DNA from: Cyanobacteria bacterium UBA6446
Lineage (GTDB): Bacteria; Cyanobacteriota; Vampirovibrionia; Gastranaerophilales; Gastranaerophilaceae
DNA length: 64,000 nt
NCBI GenBank assembly: GCA_002438405.1
Contig: DJOE01000023.1
Span: 1 to 64,000, forward strand
Direction: 5' to 3'
Shown: piece after piece, positions 27,200-35,725 of the stretch
Layout of the letters: each line of letters begins with the position of its first letter
Position numbering within the stretch: the first letter of the stretch is position 1
Notes under the pieces: generated by a model
Database searches by the model: none
The model's input: only the letters and a program-made list of their open reading frames with translations
What the model was told of the DNA's origin: nothing
Translations under genes and position numbers: made by a program

Positions 27200-27205
27200 A
27201 TTATA
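27200..27205 (-). promoter_or_regulatory. -10 box six nucleotides before nth
   Basis: Minus-strand TATAAT overlaps the stop codon of the XRE gene and ends six bases before the nth ATG. No -35 consensus is visible at the right distance, so it is weaker evidence than the folP and GNAT cases. Confidence 0.35.
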
Positions 27206-27518
27206 TAACGAAAGTTTTTACATATTTGTAAGTCAAAATAATCTGCTCATCAGACAAATTTGAAATAATATCATTCAAATCCTTTCGAACTTCTTGAATG
27301 GGTGCAAGATGAGAAAATTCAAAAAGACTTTTAGGTTCAACATCAAAAACTTCAGCAAGTTTTGCAATAACACTAGCTTGCGGCATATTTTTGCCCAATT
27401 CAATCCTGCTCAAATGTTTGTCATCAATCCCCAACTTCTCTGCCAATTGAAATTGAGTCAGACCATATTTCAAACGGTATTCTCTTATTCGTTTTCCTAA
27501 AAGATTTTTTATATCCAT
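27201..27518 (-). CDS. XRE-family transcriptional regulator 1
   Basis: 105 residues. The N-terminal helix-turn-helix is at 8-63, with the typical REYRLKYGLTQFQLAEKLGI, LSRIELGKNMP and AKLAEVFDVEP. The C-terminal 40 residues are a short helical tail, possibly for dimerisation. It is divergent from the pseudopilin gene at 27700 with a 181-bp shared control region, the same arrangement as the XRE/pseudopilin pair at 45.8-47.1 kb. The likely targets are its own promoter and the pseudopilin gene, which is inference. GAAAGG precedes the ATG. Confidence 0.88.
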   Translation of the reverse strand: MDIKNLLGKRIREYRLKYGLTQFQLAEKLGIDDKHLSRIELGKNMPQASVIAKLAEVFDVEPKSLFEFSHLAPIQEVRKDLNDIISNLSDEQIILTYKYVKTFVI

Positions 27519-27589
27519 AATAACAAATACCTTTCAATAAAAGAATAATGTATATTTTAGGGTTTTAGTACGTTAAAGAATGAGAATAT

Positions 27590-27618
27590 TTGACATTAAT
27601 TCGTAAATAATGTAGAAT
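27590..27618 (+). promoter_or_regulatory. Near-consensus promoter of the first pseudopilin gene
   Basis: TTGACA (27590-27595), exactly 17 bp, TAGAAT (27613-27618). It gives a ~75-nt leader ending in AAGGAAAGGAAG before the ATG. Confidence 0.75.
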
Positions 27619-27699
27619 TAATCAAGATTATTTAAGAATTAGTCTAAATATTTCGCACTTTATATAGAGTTAATTAAATTTAAGGAAAGGAAGAATAAC

Positions 27700-28518
27700 A
27701 TGAAAACACTTATAGACTTATCCACTTATCAACCATTCTTAAAAAATAATACCCTCGCCCAGAAATTGGAGAGGGCTGAGGTGAGGGTTGCTACGCACGT
27801 AGACTTGCAACCAACAAAAGAGAAACTTGCGTTTACTTTGGCAGAAGTATTAATCACTCTTGGCATAATTGGAGTGGTTGCGGCAATGACAATACCAACT
27901 TTAATGACGAATATCAAAGCTAAAAAATTACGAACTCAGTTTCTAAAATCTTATTCAATTGTTCAACAAGCATTCAAATTGATGGAAAATGATGATGTAT
28001 CATCTGACCCGACAACATACGGTTATGGACAGTATTATAAGACATTTCTAAATTATGTAAAAGGAGGTATGGATTGTGGTAATACCGACCAAACACCATC
28101 AAGCCCCATGAAATCTTCTGTTCCTTGTTATCAAATGTACAATGGAGCAAAGCATTATAAGTCTTTGGATAAAAAAGCAACTTTCAAATATGAATTTTTA
28201 GACGACGGACAAATTGCACTACCGGACGGTACATTATTGATGTTTGAAAACTATGGACATACTGCAAATGATATTTTAGCTGTATCAGTAGACATCAATG
28301 GCTATGGAAATCCGCCAAATGTTGCAGGTTATGACTTATTTACATTTCAACTTGTAGATGGGGAATTAAAAACTATGGGCGATAAATCAACCGCATATAA
28401 CGATTTAGATAAATATTGTAATCCAAATGTTTCTAACAAAATGAATGGTGTTGCTTGCGCTCAAAAAGCAAAAGAAAATGCAGATTATTTCAAAGAAATT
28501 GTAAGAGAGTTTAAATAA
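27700..28518 (+). CDS. Type IV pilin-like/pseudopilin protein with repeat-derived leader
   Basis: 272 residues. The prepilin signature AFTLAEVLITLGIIGVVAAM starts at ~44 and implies cleavage between Ala44 and Phe45, with Glu at +5. The leader is 44 residues, far longer than the usual 6-15, because residues ~18-38 are encoded by a palindromic repeat (27752-27812). The mature part is a single N-terminal helix followed by a Cys-containing globular domain (GGMDCGNTD, KYCNPN, VACAQK), as in minor pilins or type II secretion pseudopilins. A strong promoter and Shine-Dalgarno support this start. It is divergent from an XRE regulator. Confidence 0.87.
   Translation: MKTLIDLSTYQPFLKNNTLAQKLERAEVRVATHVDLQPTKEKLAFTLAEVLITLGIIGVVAAMTIPTLMTNIKAKKLRTQFLKSYSIVQQAFKLMENDDVSSDPTTYGYGQYYKTFLNYVKGGMDCGNTDQTPSSPMKSSVPCYQMYNGAKHYKSLDKKATFKYEFLDDGQIALPDGTLLMFENYGHTANDILAVSVDINGYGNPPNVAGYDLFTFQLVDGELKTMGDKSTAYNDLDKYCNPNVSNKMNGVACAQKAKENADYFKEIVREFK
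27749..27813. repeat. Palindromic repeat inserted in frame in a pseudopilin leader, copy 2
   Basis: Two adjacent palindromes. 27752-27775 pairs CCCTCGCC with GGAGAGGG, followed by GGTGAGGG; 27787-27813 pairs GGTTGC with GCAACC around CTACG/CGTAG. The first matches copy 1 at 1823-1868. It adds about 20 codons without breaking the frame. Confidence 0.75.
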
Positions 28519-28522
28519 TTAT

Positions 28523-29542
28523 TTATCTCAATAACTCTTCTACATCAATCACGGTTTTTAATTTTAAGGCATAAATATTATCCATATCAAAACGGGCAAG
28601 TTTCACGGCATCTTTTTCTGTTGTGATAATATTGCCTTGAATATTAATTACATCAATTGGGGCATATTGATGATGATCATCAAATGCAATTGTTTTTTCA
28701 ACTTGGTAATCGGTTAGAAAATCAAAGAACTGTTGAGGTTGCCCAATTGCACAAACAGCAGTCACAGGAACACCATCTAACAACCTCTGACCGGTTTTGA
28801 TATTATAAACATAGTCCGGCTCTGTATAGCAAACCATTGTCGATAAATTCAATCTTTTGTGCATAATTCGAGAAACTTTTTCTGCGGTTTTATGATTAAG
28901 ACTTTTACTAACAACAACGAGTTTATCTATTCGGTCAAGAGCTTCAGCTCCCTCTCTTAGAGGACCGGCCGGAAGTAAATTTTCATTTCCAAATCCTTTA
29001 ATACTATCCATCAAAACAATATCTAAATCTCTATAAAGTTTTCTATGCTGAAATCCATCATCTAAGATTATTGTTTGAATTCCGAATTTTTCAACGGCGC
29101 ATTTTGCTGCTTGATAACGATTTTTACAAGTAAAAACATAACACCCAGGAGTATTTTCAGCCAACCAATACGGTTCATCTCCTGCTTGAACTGCATCATG
29201 AAAAATTGTTGTTCCGTCAGAAATCATATTAACATTTTTGTTATTCAATCGCCCGCCGTAACCTCTAGAAACAATAGCAACTTTTTCACCCTTGTTTACC
29301 AAATACTTAGCAATTTCAGATACAACGGGAGTTTTCCCAACTCCTCCGGTTGTCATATTCCCAACAGAGATAACAAATGCTTTTACCTTTTTCGGACGAA
29401 GAATTCTTTTGTCATACAAAAAGTTTTTAAATCCACTTCCGAATGCGTAAAAATACGAAGCAAACTTTAAGATATCAAAAATAATACCCTCAGGATCTCG
29501 TTGGTAATGTATTTGTGTAATTTTAGTTTTTAAATTTATCAT
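28523..29542 (-). CDS. lpxK: Tetraacyldisaccharide 4'-kinase
   Basis: 339 residues. It phosphorylates the lipid A precursor at the 4' position at the inner membrane, so the organism makes lipid A-type lipopolysaccharide. The P-loop GNMTTGGVGKTP is at ~57-68, with SRGYGG at ~92, the substrate motif DDGFQHRKL near 148 and the C-terminal TTEKDAVKL. The ATG lies just after the stop of the MCE gene and has no own Shine-Dalgarno, so it is likely translated by coupling. It converges on the pseudopilin gene with a 4-bp gap. Confidence 0.95.
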   Translation of the reverse strand: MINLKTKITQIHYQRDPEGIIFDILKFASYFYAFGSGFKNFLYDKRILRPKKVKAFVISVGNMTTGGVGKTPVVSEIAKYLVNKGEKVAIVSRGYGGRLNNKNVNMISDGTTIFHDAVQAGDEPYWLAENTPGCYVFTCKNRYQAAKCAVEKFGIQTIILDDGFQHRKLYRDLDIVLMDSIKGFGNENLLPAGPLREGAEALDRIDKLVVVSKSLNHKTAEKVSRIMHKRLNLSTMVCYTEPDYVYNIKTGQRLLDGVPVTAVCAIGQPQQFFDFLTDYQVEKTIAFDDHHQYAPIDVINIQGNIITTEKDAVKLARFDMDNIYALKLKTVIDVEELLR

Positions 29543-29543
29543 A

Positions 29544-30911
29544 TTAGAATAACAATCTGAATAATAAGAATCTTTTATTCAATTTTTCTGAGAATTTTCT
29601 CAAGTTAGAAGTTGTTACAACAGTATCGCTAACAATTTTCTTCAAATCAGATGCTTGATTTGGACTTGTTGGATTTACACTGTTAACTGTTTCTAAGGTT
29701 GTAGAAACTTCAACCATTGCATTGTTCACGTTTGTAATTGCTGATGTCAATTGTTTTTTCAATTTATCATCACTTGTCATTGCATTTACACTTTCACTAA
29801 TTTGAGAAAGATTTTGAGCAATGATTTTTAAGTTTTTACCGGTAGCTTCAGCATCAGCTGCGTCCATAACCTTATTCAAGTTACGGGATAAGTGATCAAC
29901 AGAATCTGCTGTTGACATCAATTTAGTTTTAAATTCCTTATCACCAATGATATTATTAACGTTTGCTGACAATTTAGAGAAATCATCAGTTGCTTGTTGA
30001 GTCATTACGAGTAATTGCTCAATATCAGATTTTGAAGAATCCAACAACGCATCAACTTTGCCTAAAGTTGTTGATGATTTTGCAGTTAATGCATTCAAAT
30101 TATTAATTGTCATTTTCAAATCAGCAATTGTTTGATCTGTTAGGATATCATTAACTTTCTTTGTAGATTCTGTTAATGTCTCTGCTGCTTTGTATTGCCA
30201 ATCCATAAAGTCAGATAATCTCATCGGTTCAACAATTGTATATGGAGAATCTTGCTTTGGATAATCTAAAGGCATATCATCTAAAGATACAAGTCTTAAT
30301 TTGTGGGTATCTCTATATGATACAGCAGAACCTCTCAAAAATTCCGGCAAAATCAACCCCGGAAGATTGATAAAATAGTCAACCTTGTAAGCATAACTTG
30401 TTGAAATATTATTTTTGTAATTATAAGGGATTGAATCTCTTGAAACAACATCTACACTTTTAACTAAACCAACATCATAATATTTTCCGCTCAATTTCAT
30501 TTGAACAGGGTCATTTTTGAATAATAAGTTTCTATTTACCATAGGAATGTAAATAGTCTTAGTCTTAGGAGGAGTAATTTCTAAGAATAATTCTCCGATT
30601 AAACCAGACTGTTGAATTGAAAAAGATGAAGCTCTCGGAATTTGAACAGTTGGGTCTGTGATTACAAATTTTACATTAACAAAACTATCTTCACCTTTAA
30701 CAACAGGGGTAATTTCTTCAACCTGACCAACTTTCAAACCCATAATTTGAACTCCGGCACCTGGTCTTAATCCATTTACATCTTTAAATTGAATTTCAAT
30801 ACGTTTTGCAGAAGAAAAAGCTCTACCTTTGACTTTCAAGACAGTTCCTACAAGCAAAACTAAAGCTACTAATGTTAATAATCCAACTTTAAATGATGAA
30901 GAAAATTTCAT
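29544..30911 (-). CDS. MlaD/MCE-domain lipid transport protein
   Basis: 455 residues. An N-terminal membrane anchor (VGLLTLVALVLLVGTVL) is followed by a canonical MCE domain at ~38-125 (IQFKDVNGLRPGAGVQIMGL, KVGQVEEI, GLIGELFLEI). An unusual ~100-residue segment follows, then a long coiled-coil tail (about 230-440) with repeated Asn/Leu/Ser heptads. MCE proteins bind and channel phospholipids between inner and outer membranes. Pairing with lpxK in one transcription unit points to outer-membrane lipid supply. No MlaE or MlaF homologue is visible nearby. Confidence 0.92.
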   Translation of the reverse strand: MKFSSSFKVGLLTLVALVLLVGTVLKVKGRAFSSAKRIEIQFKDVNGLRPGAGVQIMGLKVGQVEEITPVVKGEDSFVNVKFVITDPTVQIPRASSFSIQQSGLIGELFLEITPPKTKTIYIPMVNRNLLFKNDPVQMKLSGKYYDVGLVKSVDVVSRDSIPYNYKNNISTSYAYKVDYFINLPGLILPEFLRGSAVSYRDTHKLRLVSLDDMPLDYPKQDSPYTIVEPMRLSDFMDWQYKAAETLTESTKKVNDILTDQTIADLKMTINNLNALTAKSSTTLGKVDALLDSSKSDIEQLLVMTQQATDDFSKLSANVNNIIGDKEFKTKLMSTADSVDHLSRNLNKVMDAADAEATGKNLKIIAQNLSQISESVNAMTSDDKLKKQLTSAITNVNNAMVEVSTTLETVNSVNPTSPNQASDLKKIVSDTVVTTSNLRKFSEKLNKRFLLFRLLF

Positions 30912-31087
30912 TATATACCTTTCTTAAATAATATTTAGATATTACCATATTATCAGAAACATAGAAAAACTGTAAAGTTTTTACCCCGAGAAGAGGATTT
31001 CATTCAGTTAAAATACACTACATGGTTGATTTTTGTCCAAAACGCTATATAAATCTTAATAAATACCGTATAATTTAAGAAAGAATA

Positions 31088-31115
31088 TTGACTTTATTCA
31101 AAAAATAATTATAAC
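31088..31115 (+). promoter_or_regulatory. Promoter of the 352-aa coiled-coil gene
   Basis: TTGACT (31088-31093), 16-bp spacer, TATAAC (31110-31115). AGAAGGAGA precedes the ATG at 31173. Confidence 0.5.
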
Positions 31116-31172
31116 CAAGATAGGTAGAATTATTTTCAATCCAAAAACTATATAAGAAGGAGATACAAGTAT

Positions 31173-32231
31173 ATGGGCATGGCCGCATCTCAAGCTAGAT
31201 GGATTTCACTAGCAGCAAGAAAATCAAATGTTGAATATGAAGGTCAACAAATTAACCAAGCTAGAACTGCTTTAGCAAACCAAAGTTCCGAATTGTGGAA
31301 CAAATTATATGATATGGACGTGCCAACAGCTCCTAGTTCAAATGATTATACTAAGACTCAATACACATTCCAAAACGGTGATTCAACTCAAACAATTTCT
31401 CAAATTCAAGATGCTGATTACACCGATTCTGACGGTGTTCATTACAATTCTTATGTAACATACTATGCAAAAATTTCTGAATATAAAGGAATCAGAAACA
31501 CAAATTCAAATCCACAAGTTCAATATGTTGTACCAACAGAAGAGGGAGCAACACCTTATTATATGGTAGGTACAAAGAAATTAACCCAATTGTCAACTAT
31601 TGATAGAACAGATACAAGTTCAAATAGTTCTTGGGGAACTTATAGCGCAGCTTTAGATCAAATTGCAGAAGATTGGCCGGATACTCAAATCGCAAAAGAT
31701 TGGCAAAATTATAAGATAAACGGTGACACTTCTGCTTTAGATAATATTTATTTATGGACAGATGCAAATAGTCACGTAAATTTTGCATCTGCAACTTCAA
31801 ATACATCTGATAGTTTGGAAGCTTGCAGACAAGATGCAACAGCTGCACTTCACTCATATTATTCTGACTATCAATCAACTAATAAAGAAGTTTCAAAATA
31901 CGGAATTATTGAATACGATAGCAGCGGAAGAGCAACATCATTACAGTTGGAGGGTTCATCTGTAATCTATGATTTAACAACTTCTAGTGTAACAGATGAT
32001 GCTGCTTACAATGATGCAATGAACAAATACAATTATGAAAAACAAGTTTATGAAAAAAATGTTCAAGATATCAACGCCAAAACAGAACAAATTCAAACAG
32101 AAGATAGAACTTTAGAATTGAGATTGAAAGCTCTTGATACTGAGCAAAATGCTCTTCAAACAGAAATGGACGCCGTTCACAAAATCATTTCTAAAAACAT
32201 TGAAAGCACATTCAAAACATTTGAAAGCTAA
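31173..32231 (+). CDS. Coiled-coil protein, MGMAASQAR family (possible export substrate)
   Basis: 352 residues, no signal peptide. The N-terminus (MGMAASQARWISLAARKSNV) and C-terminus (ELRLKALDTEQNALQTEMDA, then a short Phe-rich end) are helical and predicted coiled-coil. They flank a polar, Thr/Ser/Tyr-rich central domain (60-260). Terminal coiled coils around a variable middle recall flagellar axial proteins. Together with the flagellar-type genes 7 kb away this suggests an export substrate, which is inference only. The C-terminal pattern resembles that of the 110-aa protein at 33633. AGAAGGAGA precedes the ATG. Confidence 0.75.
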   Translation: MGMAASQARWISLAARKSNVEYEGQQINQARTALANQSSELWNKLYDMDVPTAPSSNDYTKTQYTFQNGDSTQTISQIQDADYTDSDGVHYNSYVTYYAKISEYKGIRNTNSNPQVQYVVPTEEGATPYYMVGTKKLTQLSTIDRTDTSSNSSWGTYSAALDQIAEDWPDTQIAKDWQNYKINGDTSALDNIYLWTDANSHVNFASATSNTSDSLEACRQDATAALHSYYSDYQSTNKEVSKYGIIEYDSSGRATSLQLEGSSVIYDLTTSSVTDDAAYNDAMNKYNYEKQVYEKNVQDINAKTEQIQTEDRTLELRLKALDTEQNALQTEMDAVHKIISKNIESTFKTFES

Positions 32232-32264
32232 TAAATTCACATTAATTATAATAAGAGGTTTAAA

Positions 32265-33083
32265 ATGTCTTACAAAAATGATAGTAACTTGGTAATAGCA
32301 AATAGATTCGGAGATGCCAGCGGAGCTGCAAAAGCTCAACTTTGGGAAACCTATGATAGATTAAGAGATTTAACAGTTTCAGGAAGTGGTACTGGTACAG
32401 GTTTTGAATCAGCCGGCGGACTTTTGTATAACTTAGCTAGTTTACTTGCTCCCTCTTCATTTGCGACTGTTTTCGGGGGTTCTGAAACAATGAACATCTC
32501 CGGAACATCTTACTATTCAAAAACTAATACCGGTTCTGCTTATGGAACAGATTCATTATACAATTATTCTGGTTTCCCATCAGGAGCAGCTCCGATAAGT
32601 TCTATTTACGGACTAGCAACAGGTGGAGCATCATCTGTTCTTGGCGGTTGGGGTACAAGTACTTCAGGTTCTGCAACTGGTTATGCTTCAAGTATTGGTG
32701 GTCTTGCTGATATTACAAGTGCTGCAGCTTACGGTATCGGTACCGGAAGTGGCTTAGGTCGAATTACTTCAAATGTTGTTATGCCTTTTGCGAGTTGTAT
32801 TTCCGGCTTTGGAGGTATTTTGACAGCAATTTCTCCATATTTAGGTGTTTACGGTGCCGGTACAACCGTTTTGGGTAACTTGATGCAAGGTACTTCTTCT
32901 GCAGCTTTGGCAGCTTACCAAAACGTAACAGGAAATATTACAAATAATGCCGATGTAATACTCTCAACAAAAGTTAGAAACATTGAAACGGTTTGTAAAA
33001 TGCTTGATACTCAAGGTGATGTTGCTAAAAAGATGCTCAAAGAGGGGATTGACGGAGATAGTAAAGCTATTCAAAACTTATAA
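32265..33083 (+). CDS. Gly/Ser-rich hypothetical protein
   Basis: 272 residues, starting 33 bp after the coiled-coil gene and ending at a strong terminator, so the two form a unit. Residues 1-35 and 225-272 are helical and charged. The middle (40-220) is very rich in Gly, Ser, Ala, Thr and Tyr with mildly hydrophobic stretches (SIYGLATGGASSVLGGWG). There is no signal peptide. Composition alone would fit a membrane-inserting or surface protein exported by a non-Sec route. Family not recognised. Confidence 0.75.
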   Translation: MSYKNDSNLVIANRFGDASGAAKAQLWETYDRLRDLTVSGSGTGTGFESAGGLLYNLASLLAPSSFATVFGGSETMNISGTSYYSKTNTGSAYGTDSLYNYSGFPSGAAPISSIYGLATGGASSVLGGWGTSTSGSATGYASSIGGLADITSAAAYGIGTGSGLGRITSNVVMPFASCISGFGGILTAISPYLGVYGAGTTVLGNLMQGTSSAALAAYQNVTGNITNNADVILSTKVRNIETVCKMLDTQGDVAKKMLKEGIDGDSKAIQNL

Positions 33084-33107
33084 TTGGTTTAGCTTTTTCA
33101 TAAATTT

Positions 33108-33136
33108 AGCGGGCTTTTATGCTTTAAAAGTCCGCT
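33108..33136 (+). terminator. Terminator after the Gly/Ser-rich gene
   Basis: A 12-bp stem (one G-U) 33108-33119 with 33125-33136 and a 5-nt loop, followed by TTGTATTTTTT. Confidence 0.85.
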
Positions 33137-33341
33137 TTTGTATTTTTTATAAATATATTTTACAATATCTTAATTATTTATTATATTAATATTAAAGATA
33201 GGAAAAAAATTTCCGATAGATAAGAAGTACAAATTAATTTGGATCTAATATTAAGAAATATTACTAAGAAGTATTAAAAAAGACAATTTATTTACCAGTA
33301 ATGTTTTTAAATATATGTAGGTCCAAAGTGCAAGGAGCAAT

Positions 33342-33614
33342 ATGTTTCGAGAAACTCTGGAACTATACATAAAAAGAATCGTAGATTTCTTGATATACAC
33401 CAAAAACTACTTTATAAGAAAAAATCCGATACAAAGTATCGTAAATTCAATAGTTGAAGGTGTTAAAGATCTTCTTACGGTTAAGAAGAAACTAAAAATG
33501 GCTCAGTACAGACTAAATTATCACAGACACCAATTACAAAAAATGGAGCAATTGATAGCAGAAAATAGTGAGCACAGTTTCTTAAAAGGGTCACATTTAG
33601 ATCAAAAAAGGTAG
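33342..33614 (+). CDS. 90-aa basic helical hypothetical protein
   Basis: 90 residues, rich in Lys and aromatic residues, no signal peptide. The first half (LELYIKRIVDFLIYTKNYFI) is amphipathic and could lie on a membrane surface. The second half is a short coiled coil (KKKLKMAQYRLNYHRHQLQK). CAAGGAGCA lies just upstream of the ATG and the next gene starts 18 bp downstream, so the two are co-transcribed. I do not recognise it; position and size would suit a small cytoplasmic partner of the coiled-coil proteins around it. Confidence 0.7.
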   Translation: MFRETLELYIKRIVDFLIYTKNYFIRKNPIQSIVNSIVEGVKDLLTVKKKLKMAQYRLNYHRHQLQKMEQLIAENSEHSFLKGSHLDQKR

Positions 33615-33632
33615 TAAAGGCAGGAAAAAGCA

Positions 33633-33965
33633 ATGGGTTTACTCATAGGTATAATTAGAAGACGTCAATTATCGATGATGAAATCCAACTTGCAATGGAA
33701 ACTTCACCTGATTACAGCTGCAATTGCAACTGCTTCAAAAGCAGCAACCAATTTGATGCAAGTCGGAACAGATTACGAATCTGACGATTTGATTTCTAAA
33801 AAGCTACAACAACGACAATACAAGTTAAAACTTTTGGAAGAAAAATTAACAAACCAAAAAGCTGAAATTGAAACAAGATTGCAAGAAATCACAGCAGAAC
33901 TTCAATCTAACCAAGGTATGATTGATCAAGGTATTCAAACAATGTTCAGTTACAAAGTTGGTTAA
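33633..33965 (+). CDS. 110-aa coiled-coil protein related in its C-terminus to the 352-aa protein
   Basis: 110 residues, start MGLLIGIIRRRQLSMMK. The C-terminal half (LKLLEEKLTNQKAEIETRLQ onward) has the same shape as the end of the 352-aa protein at 31173. Both have a Leu/Glu-rich coiled coil with E-x-RL, then Ile/Gln/Asp-rich residues and a final aromatic cluster. No signal peptide. AGGCAGGAAAAAGCA precedes the ATG. It is probably in one unit with the 90-aa gene. Role unknown; flagellar/type III-like export proteins often have such helical ends. Confidence 0.7.
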   Translation: MGLLIGIIRRRQLSMMKSNLQWKLHLITAAIATASKAATNLMQVGTDYESDDLISKKLQQRQYKLKLLEEKLTNQKAEIETRLQEITAELQSNQGMIDQGIQTMFSYKVG

Positions 33966-33973
33966 TAAATAAA

Positions 33974-34636
33974 TTATCTTCCAGATTGAACAAATAAACT
34001 TATAATATCATTCATCTCAGCAGACAATCTAACGTATTGCTGAGATTTTGCTTCTAAAATTCCTATTTGTTTGCGGTAATCAACAATACTTGCTTGACAT
34101 TCTCTTGCATTATTATTAAGAGATTCTTGAACTTGTCTTGCTTCTTGAATTACACTTTGCATTGAAATGCCAAGAGCTTCCATAGTTTGTTTAATAATAA
34201 TTGCACCTGTTTGTTTTGAAACTCCGGTTGGAAGTTTTGCAATTAGCTGTTTTAATACTGCAACATTAGCAGGATAGTTAAAATCATCTGGAACTTGTGT
34301 ATATCCAATATTTTGAGCAAGGCTTTGAGCAAACGCATTATCAATAAATGATTGATTATTGATTGGATTTATTTGAGATTGAACCGATTCAGTTGAAACT
34401 GATGGCTGAACAACAGATTGGATATCCGAATTTAAAGAACTGAAACTGTCTTCTTTTGCATCAGCAGAATTGCTATTCGAAAAATCTTGAGCGACCTCTT
34501 TATCCAAAAGCATGACATTGTTATCTTGATTTACATCTCTAATTTGTTCATTTTCGGTTGTTTCTTCTGGGGCTTGCATTTTTAAAGCTTCTACAATTTT
34601 TTTCCCAACACTATCGTTAATTTTATTTGTTGCCAT
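33974..34636 (-). CDS. Hypothetical protein with acidic linker and C-terminal coiled coil
   Basis: 220 residues from the ATG at 34636, with GAGG 7 nt upstream; the upstream extension to 34705 lacks a Shine-Dalgarno. Residues 1-100 are acidic, Asn/Gln/Ser-rich and probably disordered. The rest is helical: a conserved-looking segment (NYPANVAVLKQLIAKLPTGV, KQTGAIIIKQTMEALGIS) and a final coiled coil ending in a short hydrophobic tail. It is convergent with the 110-aa gene, 8 bp apart. I recognise no family. The order (disordered, globular helical, coiled coil) would fit a scaffold or cell-division-type protein. Confidence 0.72.
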   Translation of the reverse strand: MATNKINDSVGKKIVEALKMQAPEETTENEQIRDVNQDNNVMLLDKEVAQDFSNSNSADAKEDSFSSLNSDIQSVVQPSVSTESVQSQINPINNQSFIDNAFAQSLAQNIGYTQVPDDFNYPANVAVLKQLIAKLPTGVSKQTGAIIIKQTMEALGISMQSVIQEARQVQESLNNNARECQASIVDYRKQIGILEAKSQQYVRLSAEMNDIISLFVQSGR

Positions 34637-34774
34637 CTTTTCCTCATTACTTACCCAATTAGACACCATGATTATATAAAAGACATGCACATTTATCAAG
34701 AACATTGATTAAGTTATATTAACTTGCTAGTCCTAATCCTTTATGCTAGCATCAAGTGGTAAGTGAGGGATATT

Positions 34775-35710
34775 ATGGAAACAATTGAAATTAGTAATTT
34801 TACGGATTTACCTTTTGGTGAAAATACCCACCAAGTTGCAGCTATTGCAAAAATTGAAGATGGTATTGATTATGAAATTTTAAGTGAAAACAAAGATTTG
34901 ACATATATAGACTATTTGAATTTAACATCTGCTGTTAAAATTTTGGCTGAATTTTTTGATGTTAACGGTGTTGTTATTTCAAAAGAATCATCAATTTGTT
35001 CAGTGGCTCTTGGGGCAAACTTAAATACCGCATTAGAAAAAGCTCTTGATTGTGACCCTATTTCAGCTTTTCAAGGTACAATCGGTTTTACCAAAGAAGT
35101 TAATTTAGATATTGCAAAACAAATAGAAGCAGTGAGAATTAAAAATGTCGTTGCTCCAAGATTCACCACCGATGCTTTGTCTTATCTATTCAAAAACAAT
35201 GATATAAATGTAATAAAAATAAACACACCACTTCAAGAACTTTTGGGCTTTAGCGCAATGGATATTAAAATCACTCCTTTCGGAGCTTTGGTTCAAGAAC
35301 AAAATAATAGCAAACTTTCAAAAGATTCATTCAAAGTTGTAACCAAAACAAAACCGACACAACAACAAGCAGAAGATGCCATTTTTGCATGGAAAATTTC
35401 AAAACATTTGAAAAGCAAATCCGCAGTAATTGCAAAAGATTTAGCAACAAAAGCAATTATCCAAGGAAAAACAAACGGATTTATAACCTCAGAACTTGCA
35501 ATGGATTATGCTTGCGAATCTTCAAAAGATGCAGTCCTAGCTGTTGACGGAGTAATTGAAAACAAAGAAACTGTTAATGCTGCAATTCAAGGACGAATCG
35601 GGCTTATCATTGAAGCAGGTGATGGCGAAAAATCAAAAGAAATAGTTAAACTTGCTGATAAATATGAACTTTCAATGATTACTACTGGAATTAGAAACAA
35701 TAAATATTAA
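34775..35710 (+). CDS. Stand-alone AICAR-transformylase-like protein, catalytic residues degenerate
   Basis: 311 residues from the ATG at 34775 (GAGGG 7 nt upstream). It matches the second domain of PurH: LPFGENTHQ at the domain start, DPISAFQG near 90 and a C-terminal TGIRNNKY in place of the usual TGMRHFRH. The IMP-cyclohydrolase domain is absent. At the position of the catalytic Lys-His pair (KHxNPCG in normal enzymes) it has SKESSICSVA, so the His is a Glu. The C-terminal substrate motif is also changed (AVDGVIENKET). Probably a non-catalytic paralogue or one with a new reaction. It is followed 15 bp later by a dCMP deaminase gene. Confidence 0.8.
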   Translation: METIEISNFTDLPFGENTHQVAAIAKIEDGIDYEILSENKDLTYIDYLNLTSAVKILAEFFDVNGVVISKESSICSVALGANLNTALEKALDCDPISAFQGTIGFTKEVNLDIAKQIEAVRIKNVVAPRFTTDALSYLFKNNDINVIKINTPLQELLGFSAMDIKITPFGALVQEQNNSKLSKDSFKVVTKTKPTQQQAEDAIFAWKISKHLKSKSAVIAKDLATKAIIQGKTNGFITSELAMDYACESSKDAVLAVDGVIENKETVNAAIQGRIGLIIEAGDGEKSKEIVKLADKYELSMITTGIRNNKY

Positions 35711-35725
35711 TTTAGAGGTATAAAA

